Assembly (NCBI RefSeq): GCF_020991375.1
Contig: NZ_JAJLQZ010000034.1
Span: forward strand, 1-38,966
Length of the DNA stretch: 38,966 bases
Source: Glycomyces amatae
GTDB lineage: Bacteria > Actinomycetota > Actinomycetes > Mycobacteriales > Micromonosporaceae
Direction: 5' to 3'
Positions within the stretch are counted from its first letter, which is position 1; each line of letters begins with the position of its first letter. This document shows, one piece after another, positions 15,268-23,222 of this stretch. The position numbers and the translations under genes are program-made. Below the pieces are notes generated by a model. It saw nothing but the letters and a program-made list of their open reading frames with translations. It ran no database searches and was not told the origin of the DNA.

Positions 15268-15756
15268 ATGGCCACCAGCGCGACCCCCGACTCCCCGGAC
15301 GAGACCCTGTGGCTCGACGCGGCCGAGAAGGAGACCTGGACCGCCCTGATCTCGCTGATCCTCTCGCTGCCGGGGCGCCTGGAGGCGCCCCTCCAGCGCG
15401 AGGCGGGCCTGACGCTGTTCGAGTACCTGACGCTCAGCCACGTCTCCGAGGCCCCCGGCCGGCGCCTGCGGATGAGCGAGCTCGCGTTCCTCGCCAACGG
15501 CTCGCTCTCGCGCCTCTCCAACGTGGTCAAGCGCTTCGAGCAGCGGGGCTGGATGGAGCGCTCGCCCGACCCCGACGACGGCCGCTACACGATCGCGTCG
15601 CTGACCGAGGCGGGCTACGAGACCGTGGTCGCCGCCGCCCCGGCCCACGTCCGCGCCGTGCGGCAGGTCGCGCTCGACCGGCTCGGCGCCGACGACCGGC
15701 AGGCGCTCGTCCGCATCGCCGAGAAGCTGCGCGCGCGGCCCGCCGAGCTCGACTGA
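15268..15756 (+). CDS. MarR-family regulator
   Basis: The 162-residue protein has the MarR layout: an N-terminal dimer helix (about 15-45), then the winged helix-turn-helix (about 50-115). The latter contains RRLRMSELAFLANGSLSRLS, then NVVKRFEQRGWMERSPDPDD and the wing GRYTIASLTEAG. A C-terminal dimer helix follows. The ATG at 15268 lies 6 nt after TATAGT with no Shine-Dalgarno, pointing to a leaderless mRNA. It should repress itself and the divergent RidA-like gene through the twin palindromes at 15196-15244. The inducer is unknown. Confidence 0.92.
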   Translation: MATSATPDSPDETLWLDAAEKETWTALISLILSLPGRLEAPLQREAGLTLFEYLTLSHVSEAPGRRLRMSELAFLANGSLSRLSNVVKRFEQRGWMERSPDPDDGRYTIASLTEAGYETVVAAAPAHVRAVRQVALDRLGADDRQALVRIAEKLRARPAELD

Positions 15757-15797
15757 GGCCGCGCCGACGGCCCCGCCCGGCGGCCCCTGGCCTGCGC

Positions 15798-16790
15798 TCA
15801 CCTCCCGCTCAGCCGCGCCGTCAGCCAGTCGGCCGCCGCCGGGAGCCAGTCGGCGCGGACGTTGCCGAGGAGGTGGTCCCCCTCGGGCACCGGCAGGTAC
15901 TCGCCGCGCGGCGCCAGCCGGGCCAGCGGTTCGCCGTTCACGACGCCGGGTATGGCGTCGCGGCCGCCGTCGACCACCAGCAGCGGGCCGCCGATGCGCG
16001 GCGCGAGCCCGGCCAGGTCGACCCGGTCGGCGAACTCGCGGGCGGCCCCGGGGCCTCCGGCGCGGTCGGCGAGGGTCCCGGTCACGAACGGCGGCAGCGC
16101 GTCCCAGTCCAGCCGGAACGGGCCGCTGACCGTGACGGCGGCGGCCGCCCGCGGTTCGAGCGCCGCGCTCTCGGCGGCGAAGTAGCCGCCGAGGCTGAGT
16201 CCGACCAGGCCGATCCGCTCGGCCTCCAGCGCGTCGGCGACCCGGGCCACGACCCGGTGGTAGTCGGCGCGGAGCACGGTGCCGGCGGCGAGGACCCCTT
16301 GGCCGGGGCCGTCCATGGCGAACACCGTCGCGCCGTGCCGCAGCAGCGCCGCGCAGACGTCGTGGAACTCCTCCTTGCCCGAGTCCATCCCGGGGACGAC
16401 CACGACCGGGCTCGTGTCTCCCGGGCCGCGGAGCCAGCCGGCGAAACCGGGGCCTTCGATCCGCTTCGCCCCGGGTTCGGCCAGGGCGAGGGCGCGGCCC
16501 ATGGCCCGGTCGGCCGCGGCCGCGTCCCCGGCGTTCCCGCGGCGGCCCCGCCCGGGGGCGAGGGTGGCGAAGTGGAACCACCGGGCCGCCGTCCGGCAGT
16601 GCTCGGCGGCGCTGACCGCCGAGGCGGCCCGGTCCGCGCGGGCGAGGTGGGCGCGCGCGATGTCCGCGAAGCGCTCGGGCCACTCCTCCAGCGCGGCGAG
16701 TCCCTCGGTGGCCCTGCGGTACTCGTTCGGGTCGAGCCCGGCACCGGTGGCGCGGCTGAAGTTCGCCTCGGCGAACGGTGCGGCGTTCAC
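15798..16790 (-). CDS. Alpha/beta hydrolase with N-terminal helical domain (FrsA/DHPON-hydrolase-like)
   Basis: The start is a GTG at 16790 overlapping the stop of the MDR gene as GTGA; a longer frame upstream only reads antisense-like sequence. The 330-residue protein has a helical N-terminal part (about 1-120: WPERFADIARAHLARADRAA) and a hydrolase core with the nucleophile S199 in GLVGLSLGGYF, acid D278 (GGRDAIPG) and base H306 (EGDHLLG). PGMDSGKEEF forms the oxyanion-side loop. The fold resembles FrsA-like and 2,6-dihydroxypseudooxynicotine-type hydrolases that cleave C-C or ester bonds. Coupling to a reductase suggests a two-step detoxification or degradation under LysR control. Confidence 0.88.
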   Translation of the reverse strand: MNAAPFAEANFSRATGAGLDPNEYRRATEGLAALEEWPERFADIARAHLARADRAASAVSAAEHCRTAARWFHFATLAPGRGRRGNAGDAAAADRAMGRALALAEPGAKRIEGPGFAGWLRGPGDTSPVVVVPGMDSGKEEFHDVCAALLRHGATVFAMDGPGQGVLAAGTVLRADYHRVVARVADALEAERIGLVGLSLGGYFAAESAALEPRAAAAVTVSGPFRLDWDALPPFVTGTLADRAGGPGAAREFADRVDLAGLAPRIGGPLLVVDGGRDAIPGVVNGEPLARLAPRGEYLPVPEGDHLLGNVRADWLPAAADWLTARLSGR

Positions 16791-17710
16791 CGGGCGCCCC
16801 CGACCGTGAGCACCGCGTTGCCGCGGATCCGGCGCTCCCGCAGGTCGACGAGGACCGCGGCGGTGTCGGACCAGTCGGCGGTGCGGCCGATCTCGGGGTG
16901 CAGGCGCCCGGTCGCCACGAGCCCGACCAGCGTCGCCAGGTCGTCGCCGTAAGGGGCTCCGGCGTAATGGAAGTGCCTGATGCGGGCGTTCTCGGGCCCG
17001 TCGAGGAGGGAGAAGAAGTCCAGCACGGCGCTGCGCCCGCCGGCCTGGCCGAACCAGATCAGGGTGCCGCCGGGGCGCAGCCGGGCGAGCGCCGCCGGGA
17101 GCGCCGCGCCGCCGGTGGATTCGAGCACCGTGTCGAAGGGCCCGGTCGCGTCGGCGAGGTCGTGGACGACGCGCGCGGCGCCCAGTTCGGCGAGGCGGGC
17201 GCCCCGCTCGGACGTGGCGGTCACGGCGGTGAGCTCGGCCCCGGCGCCCGCGGCGAGTTCGGTGACGTAGTGGCCGACCCCGCCGGAGGCCCCGGTCAGC
17301 AGCAGCCGCCGGCCCGTGACGGCCCCGGCGGCGCGCAGCAGGCGCAGCGCGGTGATCCCGGCCAGCGGCAGCGCGGCCGCCGCGACGGCGCCGATCGACT
17401 CCGGCAGCGCGGCGAGGGAGTGGGTCGGGACGGCCGCGTACTCGGCCCATCCCGCGGCGGGCGGGTGCCCGACGACGCGGGTGCCCGCGGCGGGCCCGGA
17501 GCCGTCGGCGGCGGCCTGGACGACCAGGCCCGCCACGTCCTTGCCCGGGCGCAGGCCGGGGGCGGGGTCCTCCAGCAGGAAGGTCTCGCCCCGGTTCACG
17601 GAGAACGCCTCCACCCGGACCAGCGCCTCGTCGGGGGCGGGGAACGGCTGCGGGTCGGCTCGCAGTTCGACGGGCCGCGCCGGCTCGCCCGTGGGGATCA
17701 GTCGCTTCAT
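16787..17710 (-). CDS. Zinc-independent MDR quinone-oxidoreductase-like protein
   Basis: I take the ATG at 17710; the frame extends 35 codons further upstream but only across the regulatory region. The 307-residue protein has a GroES-like domain (about 1-110: ALVRVEAFSVNRGETF) and a Rossmann domain with the nucleotide motif LLLTGASGGVGHYVTELAAG (about 133-152). The catalytic-zinc Cys/His ligands of alcohol dehydrogenases are absent, as in QOR-type members. It should use NADPH to reduce quinones or enones. It overlaps the hydrolase gene by 4 nt and is divergent from a LysR gene. Confidence 0.9.
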   Translation of the reverse strand: MKRLIPTGEPARPVELRADPQPFPAPDEALVRVEAFSVNRGETFLLEDPAPGLRPGKDVAGLVVQAAADGSGPAAGTRVVGHPPAAGWAEYAAVPTHSLAALPESIGAVAAAALPLAGITALRLLRAAGAVTGRRLLLTGASGGVGHYVTELAAGAGAELTAVTATSERGARLAELGAARVVHDLADATGPFDTVLESTGGAALPAALARLRPGGTLIWFGQAGGRSAVLDFFSLLDGPENARIRHFHYAGAPYGDDLATLVGLVATGRLHPEIGRTADWSDTAAVLVDLRERRIRGNAVLTVGGAR

Positions 17711-17746
17711 GTCCGCAATGCAAGCCGCGGCCGCGCCGGGCGGCCA

Positions 17747-17807
17747 ACAACCGGTGCGGGCCGGCGACAACCGCCGGTTGTCGCCCGTGCTCACCGCCTG
17801 GTTAGGT
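17747..17807. promoter_or_regulatory. LysR operator and promoter between MDR and LysR genes
   Basis: GGCGACAACCG (17763-17773), C, CGGTTGTCGCC (17775-17785) form a 23-bp palindrome. A further half-site ACAACCG lies at 17747-17753, exactly 20 bp from the same motif in the palindrome. This resembles the recognition plus activation sites of LysR regulators. TTGTCG (17778-17783) and TTAGGT (17802-17807) make a plus-strand promoter with an 18-bp spacer. Its start would fall at the LysR ATG (17814), suggesting a leaderless, autorepressed gene. Confidence 0.7.
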
Positions 17808-17813
17808 GGGGGC

Positions 17814-18728
17814 ATGGATCCCGATCTGGCGCAGGTCCGCGCGTTCGTGCTCGCGGCCGAGGAGCTGCACTTCGGCAGGGCCGCGAAGCGGCTGTCGATC
17901 TCCCAGCAGGCCCTGTCGAAGCGGATCGGCGCCCTGGAGTCGCGCCTGGGCGTGCGGCTGCTCGACCGCGGCGGCCGCGGCGTGCGGCTGACCGGGCCGG
18001 GGGCGCGGTTCCTCGGGCCCGCCCGCAGCGCCCTGCGCGCGGGCGAGGCGGCCGTCGCCGCCGTGCGCCCCGCGCACCGCCCGCTCCGGATCGACGTGTG
18101 GGGCCACCTGTTCGCGCCGATGCGGACGCTGGGGCGGGTCGCCGAGCACGGCGAGCACCTGGAACTCGAGCTCGGCCACGGGCGCGACCTGCCGGGAGTG
18201 TCGGCCGCGCTCCTGCGGCACCAGGTCGACGTCGGCTTCGGCCGCCTCCACCCTCCCGTGGACGAGGGCCTCGCCCACCGCCTCGTGCGGCTGGAGCCGG
18301 TCGACGCCGTCCTCAGCGCCGACCACCCGCTGGCGTCGGAGCCGCACCTGCGGCCCGATCAGCTGCGTGGGAGTCTGCTGTGGACGCCCGGGCCGCCGGA
18401 GCGGCTCGACTTCCTGCGCCGCTTCGCCGACCGGTTCGGCATCGAGCGGCACACCGGCGGCGTCAACCTGGGGCTCGACCACTTCGCCGCCCGGATCGCG
18501 GCCGACCCGGCCTGCTTCTCCCTGTTCCCGCCCGACTGCCCGCTCCCCGACGTCCCCGGCCTCCGCTCGGTCCCGCTGCTGGAGCCGACGCCGCTCTACG
18601 CGTGGTCGCTGGTGTGGCGCCGGGACGACCCGCCCCGCCTGCTCGACCCGCTGCTGGCCGCGTTCGCCGACCAGGCCCGCCGCAGCCGCTGGCTCGAGTA
18701 CGACCCGGACCGCGACTGGCTGCCCTGA
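17814..18728 (+). CDS. LysR-family transcriptional regulator
   Basis: The 304-residue protein has the winged helix-turn-helix at about 1-62 (EELHFGRAAKRLSISQQALS, then KRIGALESRLGVRLLDRGGR) and the effector-binding domain from about 88. The start ATG at 17814 follows GGTGGGGG, but a -10-like TTAGGT also ends 6 nt before it, so initiation may be leaderless. It is divergent from the MDR/hydrolase operon and shares a long palindrome with it, so it is the evident regulator of that operon. Its stop lies only 6 bp from the convergent membrane protein gene. Confidence 0.93.
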   Translation: MDPDLAQVRAFVLAAEELHFGRAAKRLSISQQALSKRIGALESRLGVRLLDRGGRGVRLTGPGARFLGPARSALRAGEAAVAAVRPAHRPLRIDVWGHLFAPMRTLGRVAEHGEHLELELGHGRDLPGVSAALLRHQVDVGFGRLHPPVDEGLAHRLVRLEPVDAVLSADHPLASEPHLRPDQLRGSLLWTPGPPERLDFLRRFADRFGIERHTGGVNLGLDHFAARIAADPACFSLFPPDCPLPDVPGLRSVPLLEPTPLYAWSLVWRRDDPPRLLDPLLAAFADQARRSRWLEYDPDRDWLP

Positions 18729-18734
18729 GACCCG

Positions 18735-19151
18735 TCACCGCGTCCGCGGCGCGGGGGCCTTCTCGCGCATCCGGTTCCGGACCAGGACCCCGGTGCGGTG
18801 GGCCAGGAGGATGAGGGCGAGCCCGTTGAGGGCGTGCACCAGGAACAGCGACTGGCCCCAGAGCGTGCCGGGCACGTTGACGAGCGCCATGCCGTGCTGG
18901 AGCAGCACCAGGAGGGCCCCCAGGGCGGTCAGCCGCGCGATCGCGGCCCCGGCCCGCGCCGCGAGCGCGAGGAGCACCGCGGCCGCGTAGAGGTACAGCA
19001 GGACGTCGCCGTTCATGAAGTGCAGGTCGAAGCCGTCGCCCAGGCCGCCGCCGTAGCCGACGCCGAACCCGGCCAGGGCGAACTGGACGACCAGCAGCGC
19101 CAGCAGCAGCATCATCCAGACCCGCAGGACCGCGGTGAGGACGGGGCTCAT
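18735..19151 (-). CDS. Four-helix membrane protein, second of a pair
   Basis: The ATG at 19151 overlaps the upstream stop as ATGA. The 138-residue protein has four hydrophobic helices (about 5-27, 45-65, 70-92, 103-125). Conserved polar positions are HFMNGD at the second helix and FLVHALNGLALILLAHR at the fourth. The upstream gene's product has the same pattern (VHVGNGG, then ALHALNGLGILVVQ), so the two are paralogues and may form a heterodimer. They resemble small DUF6220/DoxX-like membrane proteins in size and helix spacing, but I do not claim a family. The paired His-x-x-Asn-Gly motifs could bind a cofactor such as heme; that is speculation. Confidence 0.7.
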   Translation of the reverse strand: MSPVLTAVLRVWMMLLLALLVVQFALAGFGVGYGGGLGDGFDLHFMNGDVLLYLYAAAVLLALAARAGAAIARLTALGALLVLLQHGMALVNVPGTLWGQSLFLVHALNGLALILLAHRTGVLVRNRMREKAPAPRTR

Positions 19152-19570
19152 GCGGGGACCTCGCTTCCTCGCGCCCGCAGGGCGCGCTTCGCGTCGACCG
19201 CCCGCTTGGCCAGGCGGGCGACGGCCAGCTGCACCACGAGGATGCCCAGGCCGTTGAGGGCGTGCAGGGCGATGCCCACGCCGCCGCCGACGCCGTCGGT
19301 GCCGAAGCCGTAGGCGAACGCGCCCTGCATGAAGACCATGAAGGCCGACAGGACCGTCAGCAGGACGGCCTTCCAGCCGGGCCGGGCGAGGAGGGCGAGG
19401 ACGACCGACAGCATGAGCCAGAAGATGAGCATGCCGCCGTTGCCGACGTGGACGATGAAGCGCATGATCCGCTCGTCGCCCGTGGTGACGGCGCCCCATC
19501 CGGCGAGTCCGACCTGGAGCACGAGGAGGACCACGACGAAGCGCGTCCAACCCAGGAAGAGCAGTTTCAC
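19148..19570 (-). CDS. Four-helix membrane protein, first of a pair
   Basis: I prefer the GTG at 19570 (VKLLFLGWTRFVVV), which has GAGGGG about 9 nt upstream, over an ATG at 19603 that lacks one. The 140-residue protein has helices at about 5-25, 38-62, 66-90 and 100-122. It is the paralogue and translational partner of the next gene, with matching VHVGNGG and LHALNGLG motifs. The C-terminus is basic (ARLAKRAVDAKRALRARG). Function unknown. Confidence 0.7.
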   Translation of the reverse strand: MKLLFLGWTRFVVVLLVLQVGLAGWGAVTTGDERIMRFIVHVGNGGMLIFWLMLSVVLALLARPGWKAVLLTVLSAFMVFMQGAFAYGFGTDGVGGGVGIALHALNGLGILVVQLAVARLAKRAVDAKRALRARGSEVPA

Positions 19571-19893
19571 CGCGGCCGCCCCTCGGATCGCGGTGGGCGG
19601 CACCGGGTGCCGATGGCGCTTCGAGCGCTTCGCCGTTGCATGCGGCCGAGTCTGCCGCCGCCCCCGCCCGCGGGCATCGGCTCGGGGATGTCGATCGGCC
19701 TACTCCGCGGGAGGTAAGGCGGCGGCGCGCCGTACCTCCCGCGGGTGGACCGCGGGGTCGCCGCGGTTCCCGATCGGCGCCTCGATCGCCCGCCGTGCCT
19801 CCCGCGGGCGGACCGCGGCCACGGCCCGCCGCGGCGGCTCGTCCGCGCAGCGCGGGGAGCGGCGCGCTCGCGGCGCGGCTCGCGGGGGCGCGG
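19571..19893. other. Gene-free stretch holding a terminator and short repeats
   Basis: About 320 bp separate the membrane-protein pair from the end of the rhamnogalacturonan operon. The stretch holds the 19705-19744 hairpin. It also holds a 21-bp element (CCTCCCGCGGG, T or C, GGACCGCGG) at 19735-19755 and 19798-19818, one mismatch apart, whose first half is the right arm of the hairpin. No gene is supported. Confidence 0.6.
19705..19744 (-). terminator. 12-bp perfect stem-loop, probable operon terminator
   Basis: CCGCGGGAGGTA (19705-19716) and TACCTCCCGCGG (19733-19744) pair exactly around a 16-nt GC-rich loop. It lies about 150 bp past the stop of the last gene of the rhamnogalacturonan operon and upstream of the membrane-protein pair. 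Confidence 0.6.
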
Positions 19894-22566
19894 TCACCCG
19901 GCCGCCGGGGGCTCCGCCGCGGGGAGCCGGGCGCCGATGAGCGCCAGGTTCTGGATCGTGGCCAGGCCGCACTGCGCGGCGTCGTTGGTGTACAGCGTCC
20001 GCGACTCGTCCACCGGGGACAGCACCTCGGGCGGCAGGATGCGCGCCGAGCGGAACGCCGCCTCGCCCGCGAACTCGCCGCCCGTGAAGTAGGCCCGCCA
20101 CGCCCGGTCGGCGAGCGCCTCGTCGCCCAGCCGGTTCGCCGCGTACGCCGCGAGCCGGGAGTGCGCCTGCTCCAGGTTGAAGCCCGAGGCGGCCTCCCCC
20201 AGCTCCGCGACCCGCTCCTCGGGCTCGGCCAGGTAGAGGCGGCAGTACTGGAGCCACGCCTCCTTGAACCCGGGGGCCTCGACCTGGCCCGCGTCGATCA
20301 GGGCCACGAGCTCGCTGCACACCTCGACCAGCCCGAACACGGCCGACAGGTGCGAGACGGCGACGCGGTCGCGCGCGGTGTCGAACCGGCCCGTGTCCAG
20401 GTCGTACAGGGCCTCGCCGGTGAAGAAGCCCTTCGGCAGCGCGCCGATGTCGCGCATGGTGCCGAGCAGCCGGTCGCGCGACCGCTCGTTCCCGGTGATC
20501 TCCCAGTCCGCCAGCCAGGTCGCCGCGAGCGCGCTCCAGTCCGTGCCGAGCCCGACGGCGAGCGCCCGCCGCTCGGGCCGGTAGGTCGCGGCGTCCGCCC
20601 GCACCTTGCGGGTGGGGTCGACGGCGAGGAAGGTCGCGTCGGAGTCGCGCAGCTCCAGCATGAGGTCGCGCGTGTGCTCGTCCGCGGTGAGGAAGTAGTG
20701 GCAGCGCCGGTAGGCGGGGGTGGAGATCCGCAGCTGCTTGGCGCTGCACCCCCAGTGCTGGACGTTGTGCCTGGTGCCCAGGCCCTTCCAGGGCCCGGCG
20801 TGGTAGACGTCCACGTCGCCGGTGTGGCGGGTCATGCGCTCGGCGAGGCGGAACACGTCCGCGCGGCCGGTGCGCAGGAACGAGGTCCACAGCCACAGGT
20901 CGGGCGACAGCTCGGAGTTGTCCCACGCGTACCCGCCCACGTCGTAGCGCCAGGTGTGCCGGTCGGCGTCGTAGGCGTGCATGACGTCGCCGAAGTTCCA
21001 GAACCCGTACCAGGACCGCTGCGGGACCTGGCCCGCGTAGAAGTCGAGCATGAAGTCGAGCCGGTCCTCCAGCGCCGCGCGGCGCGGGTCGGCGCGGTCG
21101 GGGAGGTCCCAGTCGCCGAGGACGCCCGCCGCGTGCAGGGCCTGCGGCTCGGGCACCAGCTGCGGGCGGACCGCGGTCCCGCGGGCGAGGCGCGCCAGCT
21201 CGGCGACGGGCGGCGTGGCCGCGAAGGGGGTCACCGTGAGCTCGTGGGTGCGGCCGATGCCGTGCGCGGTGCCGAACCCGGGCTCGTAGTCCTCGTACGT
21301 GATCTCGAGGGCCTCGAGCTGGTCGGCGTAGTCCTCCTGGCCGAGGCCGTCGTGGTAGAACCGCAGGTCCATGGGGGCGGCGTCGGGCGACCACAGCCAG
21401 GTGGTGAGCGTCGCGGCGCCGGAGGCGGCGCCGCGCACGTCGAGGCCGGTGGGGTGCGACTGCCAGAACCCGGTGAGCCCCACGGCGAGTCCGCCGCCGG
21501 TGTCGCCGACGTAGGCGAGGCCGTCCGCGCGGGTGCCCTGGGCGACGTCGATCCAGGGCCGGTCGGCGGCGGTGCGCTTGTGGAGCGTGTAGCCGTTGGC
21601 GCCGAGCTGGCGCAGCGAGTAGTCGCTCCACAGCGGGATCCAGCGCGCGAGGTCGGCGACCCCGCGCTCCCAGGTCTCCGGCGGCGGCGTGGGCCGCCCG
21701 TCGAGCTGGGCGGCGCGCACCTCGGCGCCGGGGTCGCGGCGCATCCCGGTCAGGCCGCGCACGGCCTCGCGCAGGAACCCGCCGTCGGCTCCGGCGATGC
21801 GCACGTGCCGGTCGTGCGCCTCGGCGCGCAGCGGCACCGTGAACTCCAGCCCGAGCGAGGAGAGGAAGTCGCGCTCGGGGTCGCCGTCCCACACGAAGGA
21901 GTGGACGAGCCTGAACGTGGGCGCGCCGGCCGCGAACACCAGCCGCGCCGTGAACGGCAGCCATTCGCGGCCGGTGTCGTCGCGGTGGACGCCGGTGACC
22001 TTGAGGACGGCGCGCACCGGCCCGTCCTGCTCCACCTCGCAGCCGGTGACGTGCCCGACGGCGCGGATGCGGCCCCGCACGTCGGGTTCGGGGTGGTCCT
22101 GCCTGCTGGAGACCAGCCTGCCCGAGACGGCCGCTTCCACGGGGCCGACCGAGACGGACCGCACCAGCTCGGGCCCTTCGGCGGCCACCACGACCTTGTA
22201 GGCGCCGTTGCGGACCGCGTAGCCGCCCGCGACGGGGAGGACGTGGAGGCGGTCGGCGCGCCGATCGGCCTCGGTGCGGCGCACCACCCGGTAGCCGTGC
22301 GCGGGTTCGCGGTCGGCGCCGAGCGCGACCCCCGCCCACTTGACGCTGCCGTCGGGCCAGGTGGCGAGCGGCCAGGTCTGGGCGCGCACCGGCGCGCCCG
22401 CGTCGTCGCGGACGGCCAGGTCCGCGGTGTCGAGGACGGCGCCGGCGGTGAACGGGACGCCGCAGGCGGCGCCGCCGATCGCGAGGTCGGGCGCGGCGTC
22501 GTCGAGCCAGCGCAGCGGAACGTCCACAGTGGTGTCATTGGCGGTGTCGGTCGGTGCGTTCGTCAT
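19894..22566 (-). CDS. YetA-like exo-rhamnogalacturonan lyase (PL26 family)
   Basis: The 890-residue protein matches the PcRGLX/YetA architecture: an N-terminal RIFT-barrel region (about 10-200: VPLRWLDDAAPDLAIGGAAC), a central beta-sandwich (about 200-440: FRLVHSFVWDGDPERDFLSS) and a C-terminal alpha/alpha toroid (about 480-890: QRSWYGFWNFGDVMHAYDAD, then RRCHYFLTADEHTRDLMLEL). The family cleaves the rhamnose-galacturonate backbone of pectic rhamnogalacturonan I by beta-elimination from the chain end. There is no signal peptide, so it should act on imported oligosaccharides. The ATG at 22566 overlaps the YesU-like stop as ATGA. It is the last gene of the operon. Confidence 0.9.
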   Translation of the reverse strand: MTNAPTDTANDTTVDVPLRWLDDAAPDLAIGGAACGVPFTAGAVLDTADLAVRDDAGAPVRAQTWPLATWPDGSVKWAGVALGADREPAHGYRVVRRTEADRRADRLHVLPVAGGYAVRNGAYKVVVAAEGPELVRSVSVGPVEAAVSGRLVSSRQDHPEPDVRGRIRAVGHVTGCEVEQDGPVRAVLKVTGVHRDDTGREWLPFTARLVFAAGAPTFRLVHSFVWDGDPERDFLSSLGLEFTVPLRAEAHDRHVRIAGADGGFLREAVRGLTGMRRDPGAEVRAAQLDGRPTPPPETWERGVADLARWIPLWSDYSLRQLGANGYTLHKRTAADRPWIDVAQGTRADGLAYVGDTGGGLAVGLTGFWQSHPTGLDVRGAASGAATLTTWLWSPDAAPMDLRFYHDGLGQEDYADQLEALEITYEDYEPGFGTAHGIGRTHELTVTPFAATPPVAELARLARGTAVRPQLVPEPQALHAAGVLGDWDLPDRADPRRAALEDRLDFMLDFYAGQVPQRSWYGFWNFGDVMHAYDADRHTWRYDVGGYAWDNSELSPDLWLWTSFLRTGRADVFRLAERMTRHTGDVDVYHAGPWKGLGTRHNVQHWGCSAKQLRISTPAYRRCHYFLTADEHTRDLMLELRDSDATFLAVDPTRKVRADAATYRPERRALAVGLGTDWSALAATWLADWEITGNERSRDRLLGTMRDIGALPKGFFTGEALYDLDTGRFDTARDRVAVSHLSAVFGLVEVCSELVALIDAGQVEAPGFKEAWLQYCRLYLAEPEERVAELGEAASGFNLEQAHSRLAAYAANRLGDEALADRAWRAYFTGGEFAGEAAFRSARILPPEVLSPVDESRTLYTNDAAQCGLATIQNLALIGARLPAAEPPAAG

Positions 22567-23222
22567 GGCAGTGCGGTCACCTCGAGGTTGCGGTAGTGGG
22601 CGGTGAGGGGCGACATCTGGCGGAAGCCGATGCGCCCCGCGCCCAGCGGCTCGTCGTCGTGGAAGGCGAAGAGGGTCAGGCCGTCGATCGCGAAGGACAC
22701 CAGGGCGCCGCGCTTGACGACGCGGAGCCGGTAGTGGCCGTCGGCGTCCTCGGCGCCCGGCAGCGGGTCCGCGCCCTGGGCGACCAGGCGGAAGCCGGGG
22801 CTCTTGCGCAGGTTGCAGGTCCGGAAGCGGCGCTCGTCGGGCCATTTGCGGCGCAGGTAGGAGACGTGGAGCGTCGAGACGTCCCCCGAGTGGTACTGCG
22901 GGTAGCGCCCGGTGCGCGGCGCGAGCGACGGGTCGAACAGGTCGCGTCCGCCCGTGCCGGTGGCGGCGAAGAAGAGCATGGCGAGGCCGTCGCCGCCGAG
23001 CGGCCTGAAGTCCCACTCGATCGCGATGTCGGGCCCGAACACCTCGGGGCACCAGTACGTGAAGTGGGCCCGGTCGCCGCGCCCGGCGGCGGCCAGGGCC
23101 GCCTCGTCCGCGGTGCTCGACAGCACCGTGCCGCCGCCGGAGTGCCCGACCCCGGCGGGGCCCTCGGCGGTCCAGCCGTCGAAATCCGCCGGGGAGGCGA
23201 GCGGGTTGCGGTAGACCGTCAC
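22563..23222 (-). CDS. DUF1961 (YesU-like) protein
   Basis: The protein matches the YesU/DUF1961 family closely: HFTYWCPEVFGPDIAIEWDF, then LFFAATGTGGRDLFDPSLAP, then TGRYPQYHSGDVSTLHVSYL, then FRTCNLRKSPGFRLVAQGAD. It is expected to be a beta-sandwich protein that binds or processes pectic sugars; no activity is firmly established. I place the start at the GTG at 23222, which overlaps the esterase stop as GTGA (219 residues). A GTG at 23237 would add five residues. Its position beside a YetA-type lyase and an acetylesterase reproduces the Bacillus subtilis yes/yet neighbourhood. Confidence 0.9.
   Translation of the reverse strand: MTVYRNPLASPADFDGWTAEGPAGVGHSGGGTVLSSTADEAALAAAGRGDRAHFTYWCPEVFGPDIAIEWDFRPLGGDGLAMLFFAATGTGGRDLFDPSLAPRTGRYPQYHSGDVSTLHVSYLRRKWPDERRFRTCNLRKSPGFRLVAQGADPLPGAEDADGHYRLRVVKRGALVSFAIDGLTLFAFHDDEPLGAGRIGFRQMSPLTAHYRNLEVTALP

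Noticed and set aside
16791..17750. A 650-residue fusion of hydrolase with upstream sequence
   Set aside because: The first 320 codons are an out-of-frame reading of the MDR reductase gene. The hydrolase starts at the GTG overlapping the reductase stop.
19636..22596. A 986-codon open frame on the plus strand opposite the PL26 lyase gene
   Set aside because: At this GC content stop codons are scarce on the antisense strand. Its translation is low-complexity Arg/Gly/Val/Ala-rich with no domain, while the minus strand encodes a recognisable enzyme.
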